A DNA stretch of 64,000 nucleotides. Source: Streptomyces sp. S.PB5 (GTDB lineage: Bacteria > Actinomycetota > Actinomycetes > Streptomycetales > Streptomycetaceae). The notes below the pieces were generated by a model. That model had not been told where the DNA came from and did no database searches. It saw only the letters and a list, made by a program, of their open reading frames with translations. A program made the position numbers and the translations under genes. Within the stretch, counting starts at the first letter, position 1. Every line of letters begins with the position of its first letter. Shown piece after piece: positions 40,315 through 49,449 of this stretch. The stretch covers positions 434,001-498,000 of the forward strand of contig NZ_JAQMWP010000007.1 in assembly GCF_030403745.1 (NCBI RefSeq). Direction: 5' to 3'.

Positions 40315-43239
40315 TCACTCCGGGGTGACGAGGCCCTCGCGATAGGCGACGGCCACCGCCTCGGTACGGCTCGAAGCGCCCAGCTTGGCCAGGATGTTGG
40401 AGACATGGACGCTGGCCGTCTTGCCGCTGATGAACAGCTCCTCGCCGATCTGCCGGTTGCTGCGCCCGCGGGCGAGGAGCCGCAGCACGTCCTGCTCGCG
40501 GGCGGTCAGGGGCGAGGGGCCGTCCGCGCTCCTGGGCGCGGCGGACAGCCGGCCCCGGCGTATCAACGTGTCCGTCTCCTCCAGCAGGAGGGTGGCTCCG
40601 AGCCGTACGGCCGTCTCCCGCGCGGCACCGGCCTCGGCGGCCGCCTCCTCGCGGCGCTCGGCCGCCAACAGGGCCTCCGCGTACCGGAGCTGACAGCGCG
40701 CACGCTCGTAAGTGTCGCCGAAGTCGAACGCGGTGACCGCCTTCTCCCAGGCCGCCGCATCCGGCCCGGTCACGGCCCGGGTCCACTCCGCCTCGGCACG
40801 CGCCAGCCACGCCTGCCCCTCCGGCCCCTGCGGAGTGCCGTCCTCCCCGCGCGCGCTCGCGCGCCGGGCCATCTCCACCAGCTCGTCGGCCGTGGCCTTC
40901 CACCGTCCCGCGCCCGTCTCGTCGCCGGTGGCGCGCAGCGCGGCGACCGTGTCCGCGACCGCGGACAGGGCGCGGGCGGAGAGTCGCACCGTGACGTCGG
41001 GACGCCGGCCCGCGTCGTCGGTGAGGGCCTCGACGGTCGACCGCAGCTGTTCCACCGCGGCCTCGGCGTCACCGCGCAGCGCCGCCGCCTCGGTCAGCGC
41101 GATGCCCGCGACGAGCGAGGCCATCCAGTCGAAGGGCCCCTGGAGCAGGGCGCGGGCCCGGTCGACGACCGTGAAGTCTCCGCGCGCGAGGGCGACATAG
41201 AGCGCGGGACCGGCCGCGTACCCGCCGAGCGCGGGCAGTCCGGCGCTGCCGGACGCCGCGCGCAGGCACTCGTCCCAGCGGCCCAGGGTGTAGAGCACCA
41301 CCAGCTGGAGATGGCGCATCGCCCGGGGGTAGGCGGAGGACAGCAGCCCGGCCCGGCGGGCCCGGTCGATGCCCTCGGCCAGCAGGGGAAGCGCCTCCTC
41401 GAGGTCGCCGGACTCGTAGGAGCCGATGGCGAGGTTGAACAGCGCGCGCATCTCCACCGGCCCGTTGCCCGCGGCGTGGGCCAACTCCCTGGCCTCGGTG
41501 ATCCGTCCGCGCCCCTCGGGGGTGCCGCGGCCGCCGCTCTCCAGGGCGGCCAGGGAGATGATCAGGTCCGCCCGGGCGTCCGACGCGTCCAGTTGCTCGG
41601 CGACGCGCAGGGCTTCACGGGCGACCCGGAGCGCGGTCTCCGTCTCACCGATCTGGCGGGCCGCCATGACATGGGTGGCGGCTGCCCACACCCAGGTCCG
41701 CGACGGCGGATCGGCCGGGATGAGGGCGAGCGCCTCGCTGCTGTACTGGAACGCCGCGGTCAGGTTGTCGACGTCGAGCAGGTTTCCGGCGAGGGTGTAG
41801 CGGACCCGTGCGGCGAGTTCGGAGTCGGCGTCCTGGTCGATGCCCGCCAGCGCGGAACGGGTGAGGGACACCGCACGGTGCGGCTCCCCGGCGTGCGCCG
41901 CGGCGGCGGAGGCCCGCAGGGTGAGCGTGACCCGGTCCTCCGAGGGACGCGCGGAGGGTTCGACCGCCGACCACAGATCGAGGGCCGTCTCGAGATGGCG
42001 CAGCTCCTCGGCCGGTGCCCCGACCCGCTGGGCGTGATCGGCCGCTTCCAGCGAGGCGGTCAGTGCTTCGGCGAGATCGTGGCTCTCGCGGAAGTGGTGG
42101 GCGCGCTCCGCCGCCGACTCCGCCCGCCGGCCCCGCCCGGACAGCAGCCGGGCGAACGCGCCGTGCAGCCGTGCCCGTTCACCGGGCAGCAGATCGACGT
42201 AGACCGCCTCGCGGGCGAGGGCGTGCCGGAAGGAGTACGTGTTCCCGTCGCCCGGTACGAGAAGCTGCCGTCCGACGGCCTCCCGCAGCGCCGACTCCAG
42301 CTCGTCCTCCGGGAGCCCGACGGCGTCCCGCAGCAGCTCGTGCTCGACCCGCCGTCCGGCGACGGCCGCGGTGCGCAGCACCTGCTGCGCGGTCTCCGAC
42401 AGCTGCTCGATCCGGATCAGCAGGACGTCCGCCAGCGCGCTGGGCATGCCACTGACCCCGGTGTCCGCGGTCGCGACCAGTTCCTCGGCGTAGAAGGCAT
42501 TGCCCTCGGCGCGCTCCACGATCCGTCGGACCGTGGCGTCCGGCAGCGGCCGCTCCTGCAGCGCCTGCACCAGCCGTGTCACCTCGGCGTCGGCCAGCGG
42601 CCGCACCTCCAGTCGCTCCACGCCGGGCAGCCGCACGAGCTCGGCCAGCAACGGCCGCAGCGGGTGCCGCCGGTGCAGGTCGTCGGCCCGGTACGAGGCG
42701 AGCACCGCCAGCCGGTGGGTGGGCGCCCCGCCCGCGGACCGCTGGAGGATGCCCCGGCTGAGCAGGAACCGCAGCAGATCCCGCGACGACTGGTCGGCCC
42801 AGTGCAGATCCTCGAGCACCAGCAACAGCGGTGCGACCCCGGCCAGATCGGCCAGCAGCCCGGCCATCCCCTCGAACAGCTGCAACCGCCCGCCGTCACC
42901 CTCGCCGCCCAGCAGCCGCCCGGCCACCGGATGCCCCGACAGCACGGGAGCGAACCGCTCGTCGGAGGCGAGCAGCCCCAGGATCTCGGTGAACGGCAGA
43001 TACGGCAGACCCACGTCACCGAGATCGACACAGTGCCCGGTGAGCACGGTCATCCCCGCCTCGGCGGCCCGCCCGGCGGCTTCGCCCAGGAGCCGGGTCT
43101 TGCCGACCCCGGCGTCCCCGGCGATCAGAACGGCACGGGCCTCACCGCTGCGGGCACGTGACAGTACGCCGTCGAGCCGGGCGAGTTCGTCGTCGCGGCC
43201 GATGAGCGGAGAGACAAAGGAGGTCGGAGGCACGAACAC
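40315..43239 (-). CDS. Large ATP-binding LuxR-family regulator (LAL type)
   Basis: 974 residues. The N-terminal STAND-type ATPase has Walker A GDAGVGKTRLLG (~41-52) and Walker B LLLVLEDLHWAD (~138-149). A long helical-repeat region (~350-880, TPR-like) follows, then a C-terminal LuxR helix-turn-helix (PLTAREQDVLRLLARG..SVHVSNILAKLGA). LAL proteins bind a signal and ATP, oligomerise and activate transcription, often of antibiotic or sugar genes. The neighbouring glycan cluster converges on it, but nothing shows it controls that cluster. GTG starts at 43239 and 43233 are both possible. Confidence 0.92.
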   Translation of the reverse strand: MFVPPTSFVSPLIGRDDELARLDGVLSRARSGEARAVLIAGDAGVGKTRLLGEAAGRAAEAGMTVLTGHCVDLGDVGLPYLPFTEILGLLASDERFAPVLSGHPVAGRLLGGEGDGGRLQLFEGMAGLLADLAGVAPLLLVLEDLHWADQSSRDLLRFLLSRGILQRSAGGAPTHRLAVLASYRADDLHRRHPLRPLLAELVRLPGVERLEVRPLADAEVTRLVQALQERPLPDATVRRIVERAEGNAFYAEELVATADTGVSGMPSALADVLLIRIEQLSETAQQVLRTAAVAGRRVEHELLRDAVGLPEDELESALREAVGRQLLVPGDGNTYSFRHALAREAVYVDLLPGERARLHGAFARLLSGRGRRAESAAERAHHFRESHDLAEALTASLEAADHAQRVGAPAEELRHLETALDLWSAVEPSARPSEDRVTLTLRASAAAAHAGEPHRAVSLTRSALAGIDQDADSELAARVRYTLAGNLLDVDNLTAAFQYSSEALALIPADPPSRTWVWAAATHVMAARQIGETETALRVAREALRVAEQLDASDARADLIISLAALESGGRGTPEGRGRITEARELAHAAGNGPVEMRALFNLAIGSYESGDLEEALPLLAEGIDRARRAGLLSSAYPRAMRHLQLVVLYTLGRWDECLRAASGSAGLPALGGYAAGPALYVALARGDFTVVDRARALLQGPFDWMASLVAGIALTEAAALRGDAEAAVEQLRSTVEALTDDAGRRPDVTVRLSARALSAVADTVAALRATGDETGAGRWKATADELVEMARRASARGEDGTPQGPEGQAWLARAEAEWTRAVTGPDAAAWEKAVTAFDFGDTYERARCQLRYAEALLAAERREEAAAEAGAARETAVRLGATLLLEETDTLIRRGRLSAAPRSADGPSPLTAREQDVLRLLARGRSNRQIGEELFISGKTASVHVSNILAKLGASSRTEAVAVAYREGLVTPE

Positions 43240-43274
43240 ATCCTGTCACCTGAGCACAGAAGCCCCCGAGCCCT

Positions 43275-43312
43275 TTATCGGTGCAGCGTCCTGTTATCGG
43301 TGCAGCGCCCTG
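43275..43312. repeat. 19-bp tandem duplication at the end of the zinc-finger gene
   Basis: Two head-to-tail copies (43275-43293 and 43294-43312) are identical except for one base. Both begin TTATCGGTGCAGCG. The second copy holds the last five codons and stop of the UBP zinc-finger gene, and the first is a spare copy beyond the stop. Confidence 0.9.
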
Positions 43313-43647
43313 GCCCAGTCCGCCGGAACCCGCCCCTGCGGTCCCGGAGCGGGCTGGTCCACCGGATGGCTGTCCGGCGCCGCGAGCTCGGGCCCGGACT
43401 CGAACATCTCCTTGGTCGAGAAGTTCCAGTACCAGTCCTCACCCGGCTCGAAGCTCTGCACCAGCGGATGCCCGGTCTCCTGGAAGTGCCCGGTGGCGTG
43501 CTGCGCGGGGGAGGAGTCGCAGCACCCCACGTGCCCGCACTGCGCACAGCGCCGCAGATGGAACCACCACCCGCCGTCGGCGTCGCACTCGACACATCCG
43601 GTCCCGCTGGGCGGCACGCTCGCGTCGAGTCCCTGGATCTCGGTCAT
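43294..43647 (-). CDS. UBP-type zinc-finger protein
   Basis: 117 residues that are mostly one ZnF-UBP domain. The ligands are seen in CVEC, CAQCGHVGCCDSS, HATGHFQETGHP and YWNFS, a complete Cys/His set. In eukaryotes this domain grips the C-terminal Gly-Gly of ubiquitin. Streptomyces has no ubiquitin, so the ligand must differ (possibly another protein tail). It is the last gene of a three-gene operon; its start overlaps the kinase stop by four bases, so all three are made together. Confidence 0.9.
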   Translation of the reverse strand: MTEIQGLDASVPPSGTGCVECDADGGWWFHLRRCAQCGHVGCCDSSPAQHATGHFQETGHPLVQSFEPGEDWYWNFSTKEMFESGPELAAPDSHPVDQPAPGPQGRVPADWARALHR

Positions 43648-45101
43648 TCCAACTCCTCGGTCGTGTCACTCTCCGCGGCGGTGAGCGGAAGCAGCACCTG
43701 GAACCGCGTGTCCCCGGGCTCCGACTCGACCTGAAGCGTCCCGTGATGCTTGTTCACGACGATCCGCCAGGAGATGTCGAGCCCGAGCCCCGTGCCCTCG
43801 CCCACCGGTTTCGTGGTGAAGAACGGATCGAAGATCCGGCTGCGGATCTCCTTCGGCACCCCGGGCCCGGTGTCCCGGAACTCGACCAGCAGCCGCTCGC
43901 GGTCGAGCGCCGTCCGCACGGTCAGCGTCCCTTCCCCGCCCGCGCCGTTGATCGCGGCGACCGCGTTGTCGATCAGGTTGGTCCACACCTGGTTGAGCTC
44001 CGCCGGGTACGCCGGGATCTTCGGCAGCGTCCGGTCGTACTCCTTGACGACCTTGATCTGCTGTCCGATCTTCCCGGACAGCATCAGCAGGGTGCTGTCG
44101 AGGAGTTCGTGCACATCGGCGTTCTGGAAAGGGGCCCGGTCGAGCTGCGAGTACTGCTTGGCGGCGTCGACGAGGTGCGAGATGCGGTTGGTGGAGTCGT
44201 TGATCTCGTCCATCAACAGCTCGGTCTCGACGGTGTAGTTGAGCCAGCCGATGGCGTTCGGCAGGAGCTCCTCGTCCACGGCCGCCGCGACCTGGTCGAG
44301 CCAGTCCACGTCGAGCCCGGCCTGTACGAAGGTGGGCGCGAGCCGCCAGCCGTTCTGGATGTCGTGGTCGTCCAGCCAGTCGGTGACCGCGTCCTCCCGG
44401 TCCGAGGCCTCCAGCGGGCTCAACGTCGGTGCCTTGGCGACGCGTTCGGCGGTGCGGTCCTGGATGTCGATGAGGTTCGCCATCACCTCGGGGGCGTAGT
44501 TGCCCTGCGCGATGATGGCGAGCTTGTGGCGCATCTTGCCGACGCGTTCCCGCAAGGTCGCCGTCGCGCGCACCGCCGCCGCGGCCGGGTTGTTGAGCTC
44601 GTGCGTGAGGCCGGCAGACAAGGAGCCGAGCGCCAGCAGCCGTTCGCGTTGTCCGACGGCCCGCTGGGTGCTCTTGGAGCCGAAGAAGAGCCCCTCCAGG
44701 AGGTGGACCGCCATCGGGAACCACTCCTGCATGAAGTCCGAGAACTTCTCGCCCGGCAGCACGAAGAACCGGGTCGGCTCGGTGACCCGCATGGAGTTGT
44801 TGTAGACCTGCGGCACCCGGTCGCCGAGATAGGCCTGCATCGAGCCGGCGTACACCCCGCGCTGGGAGGTCCGGGAGACCTCCACGTCGTCGCCGCCGAC
44901 CCGGCGCGAGAGCACCACCGTGCCCTCGATCATCACGTAGAAGCAGGTGGCGGGCTCGCCCTCGGTGTAGACGGGACCGGGCTCGAACAGCTCCACGCGC
45001 CCCGCGGCGCACAACTGCCCCAGCTGCTCGGGGGACAGCTTCTCGAACAGGAACAGCGACCCGATCTCCTCGGGGCTGCACGGCATGAGCCGGCCGCTCA
45101 T
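43644..45101 (-). CDS. Histidine kinase with N-terminal cyclic-nucleotide-binding domain
   Basis: 485 residues, soluble. A Crp-type cNMP-binding fold (~10-140, YVMIEGTVVLSRRV; RGVYAGSMQAYLG) is followed by a HisKA-like helix pair with His167 in GLTHELNNPAAAA, a ~140-residue helical insert, and a HATPase domain (NLIDNAVAAINGAGG; DTGPGVP; GTGLGLDIS). The nucleotide-pocket Arg-Ser pair is not obvious, so the ligand may not be cAMP. It is overlapped at both ends by operon partners: a receiver-flavoprotein upstream and a zinc finger downstream. The receiver fusion is its likely phosphorylation target. Confidence 0.9.
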   Translation of the reverse strand: MSGRLMPCSPEEIGSLFLFEKLSPEQLGQLCAAGRVELFEPGPVYTEGEPATCFYVMIEGTVVLSRRVGGDDVEVSRTSQRGVYAGSMQAYLGDRVPQVYNNSMRVTEPTRFFVLPGEKFSDFMQEWFPMAVHLLEGLFFGSKSTQRAVGQRERLLALGSLSAGLTHELNNPAAAAVRATATLRERVGKMRHKLAIIAQGNYAPEVMANLIDIQDRTAERVAKAPTLSPLEASDREDAVTDWLDDHDIQNGWRLAPTFVQAGLDVDWLDQVAAAVDEELLPNAIGWLNYTVETELLMDEINDSTNRISHLVDAAKQYSQLDRAPFQNADVHELLDSTLLMLSGKIGQQIKVVKEYDRTLPKIPAYPAELNQVWTNLIDNAVAAINGAGGEGTLTVRTALDRERLLVEFRDTGPGVPKEIRSRIFDPFFTTKPVGEGTGLGLDISWRIVVNKHHGTLQVESEPGDTRFQVLLPLTAAESDTTEELE

Positions 45102-46774
45102 GACTGCTCCAGATAACGGTGGACGAGCATCACGGCCATGGCTCCCTCTCCTACGGCGGACGCGACCCGCTTGGCCGACTCCGCACGGGCGTCACCCGCC
45201 ACGAACACGCCGGGGACATTGGTCTCCAGGTGGTAGGGCGGCCGGTCCAGCTCCCAGCCCGCCGGCGGCCGCCCGTCGGCGGTCAGGTCGGGCCCGGCCA
45301 GGATGAACCCGTGGTCGTCGCGCAGCACGATCTCGTCCAGCCAGTCGGTCAGCGGGGCCGCGCCGATGAACACGAACATCCACTGCGCATCGACCAGTTC
45401 GGTCTCCCCGGTGTCCACGTCGCGCAGCGTGAGCTGTTCCAGATGGTCCGAACCGTGGGCGGCCTCGACGACGGTACGCGCGCGGACCGAGATGTTGGGC
45501 GCCTCGTTGATCTGCTGGATCAGATAGTGCGACATCGACGCCGCCAGGTCGGGGCCGCGCACCAGCAGCGTCACCGACTTGGCGCCCCGGGACAGATACA
45601 TCGCCGCCTGACCGGCCGAGTTGGCGCCGCCGACGATGAAGATGTCCTGCCCCTGGCAGGAGGCCGCCTCGGTCAGCGCCGAGCCGTAGTACACCCCGCA
45701 CCCCGTCAGATCGGTGCAGCCCGGCGCGTCCAGCTGCCGGTACGACACACCGGTCGCCAGGATCACGCTGTGCGCGGCGACGGAGGACCCGTCCGAGAAC
45801 CGTACGACCCGGGCGGCCCCGTTGACCTCAAGGCCCGTCACCTCACGCGCGGTGAGGATCTCGGCGCCGAACTTCGCGGCCTGCCGCCGGGCCCGGTCGG
45901 TGAGCTGGCCGCCGGAGACACCGTCGGGGAAGCCCAGGTAGTTCTCGATCCGCGAGCTCTGTCCCGCCTGGCCACCGGTCGCCGACCGCTCCACTAGCAC
46001 GGTCCGCAGCCCCTCCGAGGCCCCGTACACGGCCGAACCCAGCCCGGCCGGGCCGCCGCCGATGACGACGAGGTCGTAGAAGTCGGCCGTCGGGGTCGTC
46101 GCCAGCCCCACATGGGCGGCCAGCTCCGGCGCCTCGGGCGCAACCAGCGGCGTCCCGTCCGGTGTGATCACGAGCGGCAGCCGGTGCCCGTCCTGCCCGG
46201 CCGCCGCGAGCAGTCGCCGGCCCTCGGGCTCGTCGGCGGAGTACCAGCGGTAGGGCACCTGGTTGCGGGCCAGGAACTCCCGCACGTCGGAGGAGCGCGC
46301 CGACCAGCGGTGCCCGACGACCTTGGTGCTGGGCACCGGCCGGTAGTCGCTGCAACGCCAGGCCTCCAGCAGGTCGTCGAGGACCGGATAGAGCTTCTCC
46401 TCCGGCGGGTCCCACGGCTTGAGGAGGTAGTGATCCAGATCGACGACGTTGATCGCGTCGATCGCCGCGTTGGTGTCCGCGTACGCCGTCAGCAGCACCC
46501 GGCGCGCCCCCGGATACACGTCCAGGGCCTGCTCCAGGAACTCGATGCCGTTCATCTGCGGCATCCGGTAGTCGGCCAGGATCACGGCCACCAGGTCACC
46601 GCGGAGCTTGAGTTCGCGCAGCGCCTCCAGCGCGGACTCACCGGACTCCGCGCGCACGATCCGGTACGACTCGCCGTAGCGGCGCCGCAGGTCACGGGCG
46701 ACGGCACGGGAGACCCCCGGGTCGTCGTCCACGGTCAGGATGACGGTCCGCGCTGATTCGGCGGCCTGTGCCAT
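45098..46774 (-). CDS. Receiver domain fused to a thioredoxin-reductase-like flavoprotein without redox Cys pair
   Basis: 558 residues. A response-regulator receiver (~10-125; phospho-acceptor Asp68 in ILADYRMP) leads to a ~100-residue linker domain with a glutaredoxin-like look (VREFLARNQVPYRWYS). An FAD/NAD(P)H domain set follows (VIGGGPAGLGSAVYGASEG; IVGGANSAGQAAMYLS; NVPGVFVAGDAR). True thioredoxin reductases have Cys-x-x-Cys after the strand here reading CGVYYGSALTEA; both Cys are absent, so it cannot reduce thioredoxin in the normal way. It is the first gene of the operon, and its stop overlaps the kinase start by four bases. Confidence 0.9.
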   Translation of the reverse strand: MAQAAESARTVILTVDDDPGVSRAVARDLRRRYGESYRIVRAESGESALEALRELKLRGDLVAVILADYRMPQMNGIEFLEQALDVYPGARRVLLTAYADTNAAIDAINVVDLDHYLLKPWDPPEEKLYPVLDDLLEAWRCSDYRPVPSTKVVGHRWSARSSDVREFLARNQVPYRWYSADEPEGRRLLAAAGQDGHRLPLVITPDGTPLVAPEAPELAAHVGLATTPTADFYDLVVIGGGPAGLGSAVYGASEGLRTVLVERSATGGQAGQSSRIENYLGFPDGVSGGQLTDRARRQAAKFGAEILTAREVTGLEVNGAARVVRFSDGSSVAAHSVILATGVSYRQLDAPGCTDLTGCGVYYGSALTEAASCQGQDIFIVGGANSAGQAAMYLSRGAKSVTLLVRGPDLAASMSHYLIQQINEAPNISVRARTVVEAAHGSDHLEQLTLRDVDTGETELVDAQWMFVFIGAAPLTDWLDEIVLRDDHGFILAGPDLTADGRPPAGWELDRPPYHLETNVPGVFVAGDARAESAKRVASAVGEGAMAVMLVHRYLEQS

Positions 46775-46839
46775 GCGTCTCCCACCCCGAGAGTTCGGCT
46801 GCGACTTCGGCCATCGTATGTTCGAACGTACCGCTTCGC

Positions 46840-47199
46840 TCAGGTTCGCGGTCGGCGGTCACTGAGCACGCAGAACTCGTTGCCCTCGGGGTCCTGGAGC
46901 ACCACCCAGGACTGCTCGCCCTGTCCGACGTCCGTGTGCCGGGCGCCGAGCGCGAGGAGCCGGGCGACCTCCGCGGCCTGGTCCTCGGGGCGGAGGTCGA
47001 GGTGGAGACGGTTCTTGATGGTCTTGGCCTCCGGGACCGGGGCGAAGAGCAGGCCGGGCAGGCGGTCCTTGTCCGGGCGGATCTCGTACTCGTCGGGGTC
47101 GTCGTTGACCACCACCCAGCCGAGGGCCTCGGCCCACCAGCGGCCGAGGGCCACCGGATCGGCCGCGTCCACGTTCAGTTGCTCCCATTCCAAGCTCAT
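46840..47199 (-). CDS. Small VOC/glyoxalase-like protein
   Basis: 119 residues of a single VOC module: WEQLNVDAADPVALGRWWAEALGWVV, then NRLHLDLRPED and the closing strand VVLQDPEGNEFCVLS. This actinobacterial subgroup has no known reaction. It is divergent from the universal stress protein gene, with a 96-base spacer that contains no clear operator. Confidence 0.85.
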   Translation of the reverse strand: MSLEWEQLNVDAADPVALGRWWAEALGWVVVNDDPDEYEIRPDKDRLPGLLFAPVPEAKTIKNRLHLDLRPEDQAAEVARLLALGARHTDVGQGEQSWVVLQDPEGNEFCVLSDRRPRT

Positions 47200-47295
47200 A
47201 CCGGCAGCGTAATGAAGACTGGGGGCGACGACATGGCAAGAGGAAGCCCGTCCGACGGACGTGACCGTGACACAGGGACACAGGGAGACAGCAGG

Positions 47296-48168
47296 ATGAC
47301 GCGCCCGATCACCGCAGGAGTCGACGGATCAGAGGAGAGTCTCGCCGCGCTGGACTGGGCGGCCCGGGAGGCGGTGCGCCGCGGTCTCGCGCTGCGGGTG
47401 GTACAGGCCTGGCGGTTCCAGGCGTACGACGCCGTCGAGGTGGCGACCCCTGACACCCAGGCCGGGTGGGTGCGCGAGACGGTGACCGAGGCGACCAGGG
47501 CCGTCACCGGGCGGCACCCGGAACTCACCGTGACCACCGACGTCATCGAGGGCGGCAGCGCCGACACGCTGGTCGCGGCCGCGGCGGACGCCGAGATGCT
47601 GGTGCTGGGATCGCGCGGCCACGGGCCGGTCATCGGGTTCCTGCTCGGTTCCGTCGGACAACAGGTGATCGCCGAGACGACCCGGCCCGTGGTGCTCGTG
47701 CGCGCCGGGGACCAGCCCACCGCCGAGGCCGCCGGGCGCGAGATCGTGGTGGGTCAGCAGGGCGACCCCGAGGACAGCGAGGCCGCCCTGCGGTTCGCGT
47801 TCGAGACCGCCGCCGTCCGCGGGGCGACGGTCCGTGCCGTACGGGCCTGGACGCTGCCGCCGGTGTTCGCCTACAGCCCCGGCTCGCTCAAGCTGCTCGA
47901 CGAGGCGGGCGGCCTGGAGCCGCGCGAGAAGCAGGCGCTGGGCGCGGCTCTGGAGCCGTTGCGGGCGAGCTTCCCCGACGTCCCCGTGGTCGAGCACGTG
48001 GAGATGGGCAGCGCGGGACAGGTGCTGCTGTCGGTGGCGGCACGGGCCCAGCTGATGGTCGTCGGCCGGCGTGCCCACCGCACCGCCGTGGGCGCCCGGA
48101 TCGGCTCCGTCGCCCATGGCGTGCTGCATCACGCGGGGTGCCCGGTGGCGGTGGTCCCGCCCGCCTGA
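47296..48168 (+). CDS. Tandem-domain universal stress protein
   Basis: 290 residues with two Usp folds, ~4-140 and ~150-290. Both keep the ATP-binding glycine signature. The first reads GSRGHGPVIGFLLGSVGQQV. The second reads GRRAHRTAVGARIGSVAHGV. The first begins with ITAGVDGSEES, where the Asp contacts adenine nucleotide. Such double Usps are linked to dormancy and redox stress in actinobacteria. GGGAG lies ~8 bases before the ATG, and the frame upstream of it is not protein-like. It abuts the converging DUF4032 gene by one base. Confidence 0.92.
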   Translation: MTRPITAGVDGSEESLAALDWAAREAVRRGLALRVVQAWRFQAYDAVEVATPDTQAGWVRETVTEATRAVTGRHPELTVTTDVIEGGSADTLVAAAADAEMLVLGSRGHGPVIGFLLGSVGQQVIAETTRPVVLVRAGDQPTAEAAGREIVVGQQGDPEDSEAALRFAFETAAVRGATVRAVRAWTLPPVFAYSPGSLKLLDEAGGLEPREKQALGAALEPLRASFPDVPVVEHVEMGSAGQVLLSVAARAQLMVVGRRAHRTAVGARIGSVAHGVLHHAGCPVAVVPPA

Positions 48169-48169
48169 G

Positions 48170-49408
48170 TCACTCCTCGGTGGTCGTGGGCTGCAGCGTC
48201 TCGCGCGTCTTGGGCAGGACGTTCTCGATGTAGTCCGCGACCACCGCGTCCAGACCGATGTCGTGCTGCGCCCGCTCGGACAGGTACCAGCGGTGTTCGA
48301 GCAGCTCGTGGTAGATCTCCGCCGGGTCCATCGACCCCCGCAGGTCCAGTGGTACCGCCCGCACGGTCGGGCGGAAGACATCGCGCACCCAGCGGTGGGC
48401 GAGCACCTCGGGGCGGGCACCGAGGGGGTCGCCCGGGGCGTAGTCGTCCTGGGTGGCCATCCAGCTCTCCAGGTCGTTCAGCAGCCGCCGGGCCTGGTTC
48501 TCCTCGGTGTCCAGGCCCGTCAGACGCAGCAGCTGGCGCTGGTGGTGGCCGGCGTCCACGACCTTGGGCACGAAGGTGACCGTGTCGCCGTTGGCCGCGT
48601 GCTCGATCTGCATCTCGGCCACGTCGAAGCCGAGCTCGTTGAGGCGCCGGATCCGGCGCTCGATGTAGTGGTACTTGCCCGCCGGGTACACCGAGGTGCG
48701 GGTCAGCTCCTCCCACAGGCCGCGGTAGCGGGCGCAGATCTCCATGCCGAACTCGATCGGGTCGACGGAGGGGTGCAGCGCCCCCGAGGCCTCCAGATCG
48801 AGGAGTTCGCCGCTGATGTTCACGCGGGCCAGGTCGAGGTCGTACTCGCGCTGTCCGTTGCTGAGCTGGGGGTGCAGGTCGCCGGTCTCGGCGTCGACGA
48901 GGTAGGCGGCGTAGGCGCCCGCGTCGCGGCGGAAGAGGGTGTTGGAGAGCGAGCAGTCGCCCCACGCGAACCCGGCGAGGTGCAGGCGCACCAGCAGGAC
49001 GGCCAGCGCGTCCATCAGACGGTGCATGGTGGCGGGTCTCATGGTCGTCTCGAACATCGACCGGTACGGCATCGAGCCGCCGAGGTGCCGGGTGACCAGG
49101 ACCGGCTCCAGCGGGCCGCCGTCGGCGTCGGTGCGCCCCGTGACCACGGCGAGGGGGTCCACGGAGGGGATGCCGAGCCGGTCCAGGTCGCGCAGCATGT
49201 CGTACTCGCGCAGAGCCGGCCGCTCGGCCAGCTCCTTGACGGCGATCACCTCGTCGCCGGCGCGGGCGTACCGCACGACGTGCCGGGATATGCCGCGCGG
49301 CAGCGGGACCAGGACCTCCTCCGGCCACTCCTCCAGCGGCATGTCCCACGGCAGTTCGAGCAGGAGCGCGGGGTGCTCCGGGTTCGTCGCGCTGATCTGC
49401 AGTGCCAT
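48170..49408 (-). CDS. DUF4032 protein with Rio/Bud32-like kinase features
   Basis: 412 residues. The first ~210 residues look like a small-molecule or protein kinase fold: VIAVKELAERPALREYDML (Lys and helix C), FAWGDCSLSNTLF (matches the catalytic loop H/WGDxxxxN) and YLVDAETGDL (matches the metal-binding Asp). The C-terminal half (~225-412) is the DUF4032 region. I know of no assigned substrate. It sits tail-to-tail with the universal stress protein gene. Confidence 0.85.
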   Translation of the reverse strand: MALQISATNPEHPALLLELPWDMPLEEWPEEVLVPLPRGISRHVVRYARAGDEVIAVKELAERPALREYDMLRDLDRLGIPSVDPLAVVTGRTDADGGPLEPVLVTRHLGGSMPYRSMFETTMRPATMHRLMDALAVLLVRLHLAGFAWGDCSLSNTLFRRDAGAYAAYLVDAETGDLHPQLSNGQREYDLDLARVNISGELLDLEASGALHPSVDPIEFGMEICARYRGLWEELTRTSVYPAGKYHYIERRIRRLNELGFDVAEMQIEHAANGDTVTFVPKVVDAGHHQRQLLRLTGLDTEENQARRLLNDLESWMATQDDYAPGDPLGARPEVLAHRWVRDVFRPTVRAVPLDLRGSMDPAEIYHELLEHRWYLSERAQHDIGLDAVVADYIENVLPKTRETLQPTTTEE

Positions 49409-49449
49409 GGGCCGTTCGTCCTCGTCTCGCGGGTGATCGTCACCTCACC

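Noticed and set aside
40405..43161. A rightward open frame of ~918 codons opposite the LuxR-type gene
   Set aside because: It is antisense to a protein with clear Walker and HTH motifs. Its own translation shows no domain and skewed composition.
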